This document shows positions 9,468-16,947 of a DNA stretch of 64,000 nucleotides, piece by piece; the first letter of the stretch is position 1, and each line of letters begins with the position of its first letter. This stretch comes from Nocardia sp. NBC_01327 (GTDB taxonomy: Bacteria > Actinomycetota > Actinomycetes > Mycobacteriales > Mycobacteriaceae): contig NZ_CP108383.1 of NCBI RefSeq assembly GCF_035958815.1, positions 8,556,001 through 8,620,000 of the forward strand. Reading direction: 5' to 3'. The notes below the pieces were generated by a model. It was not told the DNA's origin. It ran no database searches and saw only the letters and a list, made by a program, of their open reading frames with translations. The position numbers were made by a program, and so were the translations under genes.

Positions 9468-10320
9468 GCAGCCGAGTGAACTCCAGGATCGCGGCGGAGA
9501 GCAACTCGGGCTGATCTTCGGGGAGGAATGCGTAGGAATCGTCGATGAGCCGCAGGGTCGCATGGGGCAGATCGCGGACCAGCCGTTCGGCATTGGCGAC
9601 GGCGAAGATCTTGTCCTCGGCGGCCCACACCACCAGGATCGGCAGGTCGATCTTGCCGAAGTGCTCGGCGGCCGCCAGGGTGTAGCTGCGGTTCAGCGTT
9701 TTCAGCACCCGCCGCACGTCCTGGCGGATGGCGGCGGAATTGCGGCTCGGCAGCAGATACGAGTCCGCGATCTCCCGGGGCACGGGCCGCTTGGCGACCC
9801 AGCCGAAGGCGATCGGCAGGCGGTGCAGCGCGCGAATGCGCATGGTCTCGGTCAGCAGTCGAACGGATCCGGGAATACGCGCGATGATCGGCAGTGCGTT
9901 CAGCGGTTTCGGCAGGAAGTCCTCGTAGCTGTCGCACGAGGTGAGCACCACCCGTCCGATGCGAGAACGGTTGCGCGCCAGCAATACCTGGGTGATCGCA
10001 CCGCCGGTGTCGTTGGCCACCAGCGTGACATCGTGCAGATCGAGTCGCTCCAGGAAGGCGGCGATCAGATCCGCCACGCCCGTCGGCGTGAGATCCGCTG
10101 CGGGAACCGGGATTTCATGGGCGCCGAGCGGCCAGTCCGGGGCGAGGCAGCGGTATCCGGCGGCGGCGATCTCCGGAACCACCCTGCGCCACAGATCGGC
10201 GTTGACGAGCAGGCCGTGCACGAAGACCACCGGCGGCCCCTCCCCGGTGTCGTGATATCTGATGCGGCCGCCGGGCAGCTCCACCTCGTGGGTACGGCCG
10301 AGTGATGTGCTTGTTGCCAT
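9454..10320 (-). CDS. Alpha/beta hydrolase lacking the canonical catalytic His
   Basis: A 288-residue alpha/beta fold protein, first gene of an operon with a TetR repressor. It has VFVHG at about 32-36 and a nucleophile elbow ANDTGG with Asp104, as in dehalogenase/epoxide-hydrolase-type enzymes. Where the catalytic His is expected near the C-terminus, the sequence reads DDSYAFLPEDQPE (about 260-272), with no His. I recall similar actinobacterial proteins with RTF or YTF at this place, so this may be a family trait rather than damage. Function unknown; either the mechanism is altered or it is not a hydrolase. Confidence 0.8.
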   Translation of the reverse strand: MATSTSLGRTHEVELPGGRIRYHDTGEGPPVVFVHGLLVNADLWRRVVPEIAAAGYRCLAPDWPLGAHEIPVPAADLTPTGVADLIAAFLERLDLHDVTLVANDTGGAITQVLLARNRSRIGRVVLTSCDSYEDFLPKPLNALPIIARIPGSVRLLTETMRIRALHRLPIAFGWVAKRPVPREIADSYLLPSRNSAAIRQDVRRVLKTLNRSYTLAAAEHFGKIDLPILVVWAAEDKIFAVANAERLVRDLPHATLRLIDDSYAFLPEDQPELLSAAILEFTRLHATP

Positions 10321-10355
10321 CGTTTCTCCAATGCCTGTGGGACCCCTCCACTTTT

Positions 10356-10376
10356 ACATACATACCGTATGTATGT
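10356..10376. promoter_or_regulatory. TetR operator palindrome
   Basis: A 21-bp palindrome with perfect 10-bp arms ACATACATAC and GTATGTATGT around a single central C, 36 bp upstream of the hydrolase ATG. Size and form are typical of TetR-family operators. The likely ligand protein is the TetR repressor encoded in the same operon. Confidence 0.85.
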
Positions 10377-10407
10377 CCATGACATCGGCAATATTCACCG
10401 GCGGCGG

Positions 10408-11118
10408 TCACCCGCCGAGTTGCCCCCGCCAGCGCTCGGCCGAGCGGACCATATCGAGCCCGACCTTCTCCAGGTACTCGCTCATGCCCAGCAGCCGGCT
10501 CCCCGCGGGCGTGCTCGCGCCGAGGGAGTCGGCGCCGTCGCGGGCCTTCGCCGCCAGCAGCTCATTGGCCCGCGCACCGGCGAGAGTGGTGCGGTACCAG
10601 GCCGATTCGTCGACAAAGTAGCGGTCGCGGCGGGTGCCGCCGTCCCGTTCGCGGCGGATGAGCTCCTGATCCTCCAGGTAGCCGACGGCGGCGGAGACCG
10701 TGGCGGGACTGACGCGCAGATGCCGGACCAGCTCACCGGCGGTCACACTGCCGGAGTCCGCCGCGTACAGGCGGGCCAGTACGGCGGCCGGCATGCGGGG
10801 AAAACCGGTGCGGGCGAAGAGCTCCGCGAACTGGGCGCTGAAATCGGCGACCAGTTCGGGAGCGCGGCCGTATTCATCTGTCCCGAGCGGCTTTTCGACG
10901 CGCTTGGGGCGCGGCACCCGGCGCCGTGAGCGGACCACGGTGGCAGCGTGCGCCGCCTCGGCGCGATAGCTGCCCGGGCCGCCGTTGCGCGTTACCTCGC
11001 GGCTCACCGTGGAGGTGGGCCGGCCGAGTTGGCGGGCGATCTCCGCATACCCGAACCCCTGCGCCAGACCTGCGGCAATCCGCCGCCGGTCATCCGGGGT
11101 GAGTCGTCCACCAGGCAT
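10408..11118 (-). CDS. GbsR/MarR-type regulator with an extra N-terminal HTH
   Basis: A 236-residue regulator with two DNA-binding segments. Residues about 1-45 form an IS30-type helix-turn-helix (LAQGFGYAEIARQLGRPTST). Residues about 110-175 form a winged helix of the MarR/GbsR type (GELVRHLRVSPATVSAAVGY followed by a basic wing). The ATG at 11118 follows an AAGGAGGTG ribosome site at 7 nt, so I rejected the longer frame beginning at 11187. Two similar palindromic sites lie upstream at 11161 and 11198 and suggest autoregulation. No target other than itself is adjacent. Confidence 0.8.
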   Translation of the reverse strand: MPGGRLTPDDRRRIAAGLAQGFGYAEIARQLGRPTSTVSREVTRNGGPGSYRAEAAHAATVVRSRRRVPRPKRVEKPLGTDEYGRAPELVADFSAQFAELFARTGFPRMPAAVLARLYAADSGSVTAGELVRHLRVSPATVSAAVGYLEDQELIRRERDGGTRRDRYFVDESAWYRTTLAGARANELLAAKARDGADSLGASTPAGSRLLGMSEYLEKVGLDMVRSAERWRGQLGG

Positions 11119-11160
11119 CGGGACACCTCCTTCGTCCCTGTTATTGCAACACAGCAGCCA

Positions 11161-11175
11161 CCCAATTGCATTGGG
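11161..11175. promoter_or_regulatory. Operator-like palindrome, copy 1
   Basis: CCCAAT-TGC-ATTGGG, a perfect 6-bp inverted repeat around TGC, 43 bp upstream of the GbsR/MarR-type start. It shares the core CC-N-AATTGC-N-TTGG with the site at 11198-11217. Confidence 0.6.
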
Positions 11176-11197
11176 ATATAACGCCACTGGCGGAGGT

Positions 11198-11217
11198 ATA
11201 CCGAATTGCCTTGGTAT
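11198..11217. promoter_or_regulatory. Operator-like palindrome, copy 2
   Basis: ATACC and GGTAT arms flank GAATTGCCTT. The core CCGAATTGCCTTGG begins exactly 40 bp from the equivalent base of copy 1, close to four helical turns, so two dimers could bind on one face of the DNA. Confidence 0.6.
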
Positions 11218-11315
11218 TAGTCAGTTTTCGAGCGCATTCGGCGATTATCCCGGTTGCGAACGCAACGTAGCGTTCGCCCCGCCCCGAATACGGCTCCGGA
11301 GCACCGGCGCCCGGG

Positions 11316-12257
11316 TCACGGTGTCGGGGTCACGGCATTCGGATCGAACCCGCCGGGGATCTCGTAGACCAGACCGGTGAAGGTGATACCGAACAGCCGT
11401 CCGGCCGAAAAGCCCTGACCACCACGGCCGTAGATGACCTCGCTGGTCAATTGCGGGCCGAAGCCCAGTGCGCAGTACTGCCCGGGAGCATCGATCCGCA
11501 CCACCTGCCCGGACGGATTGAGCGGCACCACCGGGCGCTCCAGGGAATCGAGCGTCAGGCCGTCGGGTGCGTCGAGCGGACCGAGATCCAGCAGCGACTG
11601 CGGCGCCCACGGCGCCGCCGTGGGTATCCGGCTCACCCCGGGATTGACGAATGTCCGCGAGACATAGAGGAACTCGTTGTCCCGGCTGAGCACCGCGCCG
11701 TTCGCACTGGGGAAGTTCCCCCAGTCCGCCTGCACCACCCCGTTCGGGTAGACCCGGCCCACCAGGGTGCCGAAATCATTGGTGGCGTAGACGGTTCCGT
11801 CATGAGCGACATCCATGCCGTCGGCGGCGCTCAATCCGGCGGCGAAGGGCTGCACCGCACCGGTATCCGGATCGACCTTCACGATCCCGGACTGCCGCAA
11901 TGTATCGTCGACCACCGCCCGGGCATCGGCCCCGTATCCGACCAGGAGCTTTCCATCGGTACTCCAGGCCAGCGCGCCGCCGCCGCCACTGGGCACCGTG
12001 GCGATCGGCACCGGTGGCGCACCCGGTGCGTCGATCCGGAAAACCCTGCCGCTCACCAGATCGGTGACGAACGCGCGCCCGCCGCCGTCGACCGTGATGC
12101 CCTCCAGCGCCGCGCCCGGCACCGAGGCCGCCGGAACGGTCGGCTGGCCCGCGCCCGCACAGACCGGTGCGGCATTCGCGGGGGTGGCCGCGATCGTCGA
12201 GAAGGCGGAGAAGGTGAACGTCGCGAGCGCGAGCGCCGCTGACTTTCGCTTATTCAT
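11316..12257 (-). CDS. Secreted SMP-30/NHL-like beta-propeller protein
   Basis: A 313-residue exported protein. Residues 1-30 are a signal peptide (basic MNKRK, hydrophobic core, cleavage near PANAA/A). The rest has repeated blades such as LEGITVDGGGRAFVTDLVSG, AADGMDVAHDGTVYATNDFG and DAPDGLTLDSLERPVVPL, the pattern of SMP-30/gluconolactonase or NHL-type six-bladed propellers. The ATG at 12257 has a GAGGTG ribosome site at 6 nt. It is downstream of the NlpC/P60 gene on the same strand (98-bp gap). Enzymatic or binding role unknown. Confidence 0.75.
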   Translation of the reverse strand: MNKRKSAALALATFTFSAFSTIAATPANAAPVCAGAGQPTVPAASVPGAALEGITVDGGGRAFVTDLVSGRVFRIDAPGAPPVPIATVPSGGGGALAWSTDGKLLVGYGADARAVVDDTLRQSGIVKVDPDTGAVQPFAAGLSAADGMDVAHDGTVYATNDFGTLVGRVYPNGVVQADWGNFPSANGAVLSRDNEFLYVSRTFVNPGVSRIPTAAPWAPQSLLDLGPLDAPDGLTLDSLERPVVPLNPSGQVVRIDAPGQYCALGFGPQLTSEVIYGRGGQGFSAGRLFGITFTGLVYEIPGGFDPNAVTPTP

Positions 12258-12355
12258 TTCGCACCTCGCATCTTCCCGCACAACGAGATTCTCCCGCCGC
12301 ATTCGGGGGCATTGCCCTACATCCTATGACGTAGCACGCGCACGACAGGTTCAAT

Positions 12356-13276
12356 TCAGAACCTGCGGGCTCCCGTCACGGGCATATTGTCCATGGGCGA
12401 GATCTTCACGCCGGAGCCGTATGTGCTGGCATGAATAACCTGGCCGTCACCGACATACAGCGCGGAGTGGCCGCCGCCGTAGAAGGACACCAGATCGCCG
12501 GGCTCCAATTCATCCACCGAAACCGGGGTGCCCGCCGACAGCTGCGAATAACTCGTGCGCGGCAATTCGACACCGGCCTGACGGTAGGACCACTGCACCA
12601 GACCCGAGCAGTCGAAAGCATCGGGGCCGACCGCACCGGAACTGTAACCGGCGCCCAATCGCGTGCGGGCCGCGTCCACTGCGCGCTGGCCGACGGACTT
12701 CTTCGGCATAGCGGCGGGCAGGGGTGCGGGCTGCGCGACGGCGGCATCGGTCAATCCGGGAATGCCCGCCAGTGGGGGCAGAAAGTTCGGGACGAGGAAA
12801 TCACCCAGACCGGCCAGGGTCACCTGGCGGGAATCCGCGGCCGTGGCAGGCGCGGGAACGGGGGCCGAAATCTCCGGGGCCTGAAGGAGTTCCGGAACCG
12901 CGGCCGGAGCGGCCGCCTGCGGAATGACAATGACGGCCGGTACCTCTGCGGTACGCACGCCCGGAATCGTCACAGGACGGAATTCGAAGGTCTCGAGCAC
13001 CGACTGCTCCGCGGCCGGAGATTCGGCCGGCGTGAGCTGGGGTGCGCTTTCGGGTGCGAGTTCCGGAGCGGCGGCGGGAATTCCGAGCTGCGCGGCGAGT
13101 GCGTCGGCGATCTCGAATTGCCCGATACCTGGAACGTCCACCGGCGTTGCGTCCGCCCGGCCCGCCGAGTACAGCAGGGCCCCGCCGATGGCGGCGGCGC
13201 AGAGCAAGCCTGTTGCCAAACCCTTCCACGTCAGCAGAAGGGGCCGAACCACCTGTTTGTCACCGATACTTTCCAT
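12356..13276 (-). CDS. NlpC/P60 peptidoglycan endopeptidase
   Basis: Envelope cysteine peptidase of 306 residues, likely cutting peptide stems of peptidoglycan. An N-terminal membrane or signal segment lies at about residues 17-40, followed by a Pro/Ala/Glu-rich linker to residue about 190. The C-terminal NlpC/P60 domain has Cys223 in FDCSGLV, His270 in GGGHSALY and a third polar position His282 in VIHAS. The domain ends at the C-terminus, as in RipB/RipD-like mycobacterial proteins. A GGAGG ribosome site precedes the ATG. It is divergent from parA with a 304-bp intergenic region. Confidence 0.85.
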   Translation of the reverse strand: MESIGDKQVVRPLLLTWKGLATGLLCAAAIGGALLYSAGRADATPVDVPGIGQFEIADALAAQLGIPAAAPELAPESAPQLTPAESPAAEQSVLETFEFRPVTIPGVRTAEVPAVIVIPQAAAPAAVPELLQAPEISAPVPAPATAADSRQVTLAGLGDFLVPNFLPPLAGIPGLTDAAVAQPAPLPAAMPKKSVGQRAVDAARTRLGAGYSSGAVGPDAFDCSGLVQWSYRQAGVELPRTSYSQLSAGTPVSVDELEPGDLVSFYGGGHSALYVGDGQVIHASTYGSGVKISPMDNMPVTGARRF

Positions 13277-13432
13277 GATGCGGTCCTCCGATCAAGCGTT
13301 AGCTATCCGGTTTCCGTCACGAACATCTCGGTACTGCGAGTGGATCCACATTGCATAGTTCGCCCGATCGACAACCGCGCAACGAATGACACGCGTGTTA
13401 TTCATAACGGAATAGTAAACATCGACCTCTGG

Positions 13433-13444
13433 GTCCAATTGGAC
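13433..13444. promoter_or_regulatory. 12-bp perfect palindrome upstream of parA
   Basis: GTCCAATTGGAC, perfect inverted repeat, immediately before the 11-bp repeat array. A second one, ACACGCGTGT, lies at 13389-13398, overlapping GTTAT-TC-ATAAC at 13397-13408. All are in the nlpC/parA divergent region; candidate binding sites of unknown owner. Confidence 0.4.
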
Positions 13445-13452
13445 ACAGCCCG

Positions 13453-13496
13453 ATTTCACGCTGTTTTCGCGTCGATTTCGCACCGTTTTCACGAAA
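13453..13496. repeat. Iteron-like array of four 11-bp direct repeats
   Basis: Four consecutive 11-bp units: ATTTCACGCTG, TTTTCGCGTCG, ATTTCGCACCG and TTTTCACGAAA. All share [A/T]TTTC[A/G]C (fourth base T in each). The period is about one helical turn and the array ends 84 bp before the parA ATG. This is the typical form of a plasmid-type parS/iteron operator. It is not the canonical chromosomal parS, although the last unit plus flank (GTTTTCACGAAAC) is a distant echo of it. Confidence 0.55.
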
Positions 13497-13580
13497 CAGT
13501 GAGACCAATCCGGGGCCTGAACAGCGACTCGTGTGAGACTGGCCGCACGAGCTCCCTCCTCATAATCCGGAGGATTGTCC

Positions 13581-14330
13581 ATGACCGATTCCATTGCGCT
13601 GCCCCCACTTCCCGAGCCGCTGGTGGTCACCCTGGGGAATCTGAAAGGCGGCGTCGGTAAAACGACGTCGGCCTTCTTCCTCGCCTCGTATTTCGCCACC
13701 GTGCACCGACTTCGAGTACTCGTCATCGACGCCGATCCACTGAGTCAGACCGGCTACTCCTGGTATCGGCGATTACAGAAGGAGGATGTCGACATCCCCT
13801 TCGAGCTCATCGCCTTCCCGTCCCGGCACGTCAACGACTGCATCACCGACAATGCGTCGAAATACGACGTCATCATCGTCGACGCGGGCGGTGAATCCGC
13901 CGATATCTTCAAGGCCGCGGTACCGGAGAGCGATGAATTGATCCTGGTCACCAGCGTGAGCCCCTCCGAGGTCAAACGCGTGCCCAGTACCTATCGCGCC
14001 GCCGAGGAGGCCGCAGCGGAAAGCTCGCGGGCCATTCGCGTCCGCGTGCTGATGACCAAGGTGCCGGTCACCATGAAGAACGGCATCAATGTCTCCACCG
14101 AATACCGTTCGCAGCGCGGCAATCTCGAAGACGCCGGATACGACGTGTTCGAGTCCTATGTGAGTGCCTGGAAGTGGTATCGGGAGGCCGCCGACGGCGA
14201 GGTCGGCGACGGCGCGGAGAACCCCATCGCCGATCTCGGCGAATACCGGCAGGTCGGCGAGGAACTCCTCCGGCCGTACCTGGAGGACAGCGACAGCACC
14301 ATTCCCAGCGCACTGGAGGTACCCGCCTGA
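13581..14330 (+). CDS. ParA-family partition-like ATPase
   Basis: A 249-residue ParA/MinD-type ATPase. The deviant Walker A motif GNLKGGVGKTTS is at residues 19-30, DADPLSQTG at about 54-62 (Walker A', here with DPLSQ), and the Walker B strand VIIVDAGG near 97-104. There is no N-terminal helix-turn-helix beyond 12 residues, as in type Ib plasmid ParA proteins. ATG chosen because GGAGG lies 8 nt upstream (an in-frame TTG two codons earlier is less likely). Its TGA overlaps the ATG of the next gene by one base, so the two are coupled. It is not the soj homologue next to an origin; no origin genes are nearby. Confidence 0.88.
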   Translation: MTDSIALPPLPEPLVVTLGNLKGGVGKTTSAFFLASYFATVHRLRVLVIDADPLSQTGYSWYRRLQKEDVDIPFELIAFPSRHVNDCITDNASKYDVIIVDAGGESADIFKAAVPESDELILVTSVSPSEVKRVPSTYRAAEEAAAESSRAIRVRVLMTKVPVTMKNGINVSTEYRSQRGNLEDAGYDVFESYVSAWKWYREAADGEVGDGAENPIADLGEYRQVGEELLRPYLEDSDSTIPSALEVPA

Positions 14331-15544
14331 TGCCACCGCAACGACGCAAGAGTTCCATCGGCGGCGGACCGGCCGCACCCACCCGCAACCCGCTGGCGGA
14401 CGAGGCCGAGCACACTCCCCCGGTATCCCCGCTGCGCGACGCCGAATGGCACAGCACCACAGTGGGTTCGGCCCGGGCGACGAGTACGCCTCCGAAACAG
14501 GCAGCCACCGCCACGCCTACGGCACCCGCGACGGCAGCGGCCGCCGCGGCAGATCGGCCCACGGCCATGCCGGGTCCTCCTGCGCCCGTGCCGGATACGG
14601 GCGCGGCCACCGCAGATTCGAGTACGGCTGCGGCGAATTCGGGTGCAGCGGCCTCGGATCCAGGTGCGGCGGCAGATCCACGTGCGGCGGCAGCAGCAGA
14701 TCCAGGTGCGGCGGCAGCGGGTTCGCATGCGGCCGCTGCGGACCCCGCGCCGCCGACCGTCACACCGGACCCTGTGCCGCGGGCGGACGCTCCGAAACCG
14801 CGCGGCATCGATCCCGCATTGCGCAGTGTGGGATCGACGCTGCGCGGGGCGGCGACCGCCTCGCCGAGTGTGCTCACCATGCCGCTGCCCGCCGCGGGCG
14901 ACGGACCGCTCAATGCGGGGGAGCTCGAACAGCTCGATCTGTGCGAATCCTCCATCGACGCACTGCGGGTGGCGTTCTGGGTGGCCGGGCGGGCACTGCA
15001 GATCGTGCGGGACGGCCGGCTCTATCGGGCCGACCACGCCACCTTCGACGAGTATGTGGAGAAGCGCTGGGATATGCAGCGGTCCTACGCGCACAAGCTG
15101 ATCCGCGCCTGGCCGCTGGCCGCCCGGCTGCATCCGCTGGCGCCGTCCATCAACGAGGGGCAGATTCGCGAGCTGCTCCCCATTGTGGCCGCGCACGGGG
15201 AGGATGCGGCGGTGACCGTGTACACCACCCTCGCCGCCGATCTGAAGGTCACCGCCGGCAAACTCCGGGAGGCGGTGGCGGTGCTGCCCGCCGCCTACGA
15301 CCGGAGTGCGGTCGTCGAACTGCTGCAGTCCTGGATGCGCGGCGATCTGACCGAGGAGCATCCGCACACTCCCGATGTCTTCAGCACCGCCGAATCACGA
15401 CTGGCCGCGCTCACCCCGAAGGTGGTGCAGGGGTCCAGCGGTGATCCGATAGCCGCACGCGAATTCGCGGCCAAGCTGCGCACCCTCGCCGAACTCATCG
15501 AGAAGCAGCTGCCGGCAACTGCGCGAATGCCTGTGCACCAGTAG
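14330..15544 (+). CDS. Putative ParB-like DNA-binding partner of ParA
   Basis: A 404-residue protein translationally coupled to ParA (TGATG overlap). Residues about 1-175 are low complexity, with Ala/Pro/Asp repeats such as DPGAAA and DPRAAAAA around 105-135. Residues about 190-330 form a helical domain with the pattern LYRADHATFDEYVEKRWDM, then SYAHKLIRAW and INEGQIRELLPI. I recognise this layout from plasmid and phage DNA-binding proteins. The extreme C-terminus (about 365-395) is helical and could dimerise. No classical ParB N-terminal CTPase motif is seen. I infer that it binds the repeat array upstream of parA; this is not shown. Confidence 0.6.
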   Translation: MPPQRRKSSIGGGPAAPTRNPLADEAEHTPPVSPLRDAEWHSTTVGSARATSTPPKQAATATPTAPATAAAAAADRPTAMPGPPAPVPDTGAATADSSTAAANSGAAASDPGAAADPRAAAAADPGAAAAGSHAAAADPAPPTVTPDPVPRADAPKPRGIDPALRSVGSTLRGAATASPSVLTMPLPAAGDGPLNAGELEQLDLCESSIDALRVAFWVAGRALQIVRDGRLYRADHATFDEYVEKRWDMQRSYAHKLIRAWPLAARLHPLAPSINEGQIRELLPIVAAHGEDAAVTVYTTLAADLKVTAGKLREAVAVLPAAYDRSAVVELLQSWMRGDLTEEHPHTPDVFSTAESRLAALTPKVVQGSSGDPIAAREFAAKLRTLAELIEKQLPATARMPVHQ

Positions 15545-15559
15545 CTTTTCGACCCGGAC

Positions 15560-15599
15560 ATACAGGAAGGGCCCGGCAGCCGCCGGGCCCTTCCTGTAT
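15560..15599. terminator. Bidirectional terminator between parB-like gene and glpR
   Basis: A perfect 18-bp stem (ATACAGGAAGGGCCCGGC and its complement) with loop AGCC, between two convergent genes. Confidence 0.85.
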
Positions 15600-15622
15600 C
15601 ACTCTGCCGGTCTTCGGCGCCG

Positions 15623-16765
15623 CTATTCGCCGACCGCGTGGCGGACACGCCCCGCGGCGCGTTCCCGGGCGGCCCGGGCGGTAGCGGCATCGAACAGTTC
15701 GAGATTCTCGAAGACGGGATCCTCATCGTCCGGTTCGACCAGGACCGCGCGCCGCAATTGTGTACGGGTCTCTTCGCGATCGGGCCGAGGGCGTTCGGGC
15801 TCCGGCGCCGCCTCCGGAACGGCCTCCTCCTCGGGCGACCGGGACAGCCGGGCCATGCGGCGGCGGCGAATGTCCTCCTCCAGGCGGACCTGCTTGCGTA
15901 GGTACGCGAGGTAGCCCACCAGCACGATGCCCGCGAGCGCGCACAGCGTCCACATGGCGGCCGAAATGGCCAGCGCGCCACCGGCGAAGATCAGTGTGCT
16001 CAGCACCAGCCCCAGCACCGCGCGCTGACGGAAGGTGTAGCGCGCGGCACGGGCGATGGCATCGGCCTCCGGGTCGTAACCACCGCGGCCACGCCGGGAC
16101 GGAACGAAATCCGGGTCGTCGGAATCGACTTCGTCGTCCCACTCCCGCAGCGCGGGGACCTTGGTGCGCTGCGGCGGCTCCGGGCGGCGGCGCTGCTTCG
16201 CGGGCGGCATGTCCTCGGCGGCGATATCGGCCGCGATATCCGCCGCGACCTTCCGGCTCCCGGACCGAGGGGCGGCGCGCTCCGCCGTCCCGGAGCCCAC
16301 CGGCTCCGCATCTTTCTCGGAATCTGTTGTCTCGGAATCGAATTCAGCCTCGACGGGCTTCTCGGCACTTTCCTGCGCGGCTACCGGATCCGCCTTCGAC
16401 TCGGTCTCGGCGTTCAGTTCGGTATCCGCAGGCACGGATGTGGCGCTCTCCGTATCGCGTTCGCGGTCGGTGTCGAAATCCTCGTCGTCCGATTCAGCTG
16501 TGGTGCTGTCGTCCGATCTGGTCATCCGATCCTCCGGATCATCGTGGTGATGCTTCCTGCGAACCGGCACGTAGTCCGGATCGGTGTCGTGTCCGGAAGC
16601 CGGACCTTTTCTGGTGCGTGGTTCGGCGTCCCCGCGATGCAGTACCCGAGTGGCCAGCGCGGCATCGGTGTGCTGGCGAACCCGCGGATGGCGGTTGGCC
16701 AGCATGGGGAACAGCACGAACACCCAGAGCACGACAAGACCAATCCACAAGATCGAATTCGGCAT
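15623..16765 (-). CDS. glpR: GlpR, membrane receptor of the gephyrin-like protein Glp
   Basis: A 380-residue membrane protein matching mycobacterial Rv0996 and the corynebacterial GlpR in layout and gene order. Residues 5-22 are a first membrane segment. A long acidic, disordered cytoplasmic region (about 50-240) follows. Two adjacent hydrophobic segments at about 245-290 precede a basic/acidic C-terminal tail. In Corynebacterium, GlpR recruits the MoeA-like Glp to the division site together with Wag31. The glp gene is two genes upstream, which supports the call. ATG with GGAGG ribosome site. Confidence 0.8.
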   Translation of the reverse strand: MPNSILWIGLVVLWVFVLFPMLANRHPRVRQHTDAALATRVLHRGDAEPRTRKGPASGHDTDPDYVPVRRKHHHDDPEDRMTRSDDSTTAESDDEDFDTDRERDTESATSVPADTELNAETESKADPVAAQESAEKPVEAEFDSETTDSEKDAEPVGSGTAERAAPRSGSRKVAADIAADIAAEDMPPAKQRRRPEPPQRTKVPALREWDDEVDSDDPDFVPSRRGRGGYDPEADAIARAARYTFRQRAVLGLVLSTLIFAGGALAISAAMWTLCALAGIVLVGYLAYLRKQVRLEEDIRRRRMARLSRSPEEEAVPEAAPEPERPRPDREETRTQLRRAVLVEPDDEDPVFENLELFDAATARAARERAAGRVRHAVGE

Positions 16766-16947
16766 CGCGCTCTACACCTCCGTCCCCGCCTGGCTCTCTT
16801 CCCTTCAGCACTTACCGGTGGTACGAGGACGCACCACCGACGTCCGTAGGCTAGTTCGGCACCTCAGTGATCACCGGCAGGCGCGCCGTCAACACCTGCC
16901 ACAGTAGTCACACAAGTTACGGGAAAAGCGGATCTCACAGCCACCCC

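Noticed and set aside
13485..13497. Canonical chromosomal parS upstream of parA
   Set aside because: GTTTTCACGAAAC only partly resembles GTTTCACGTGAAAC and is better explained as one unit of the 11-bp array.
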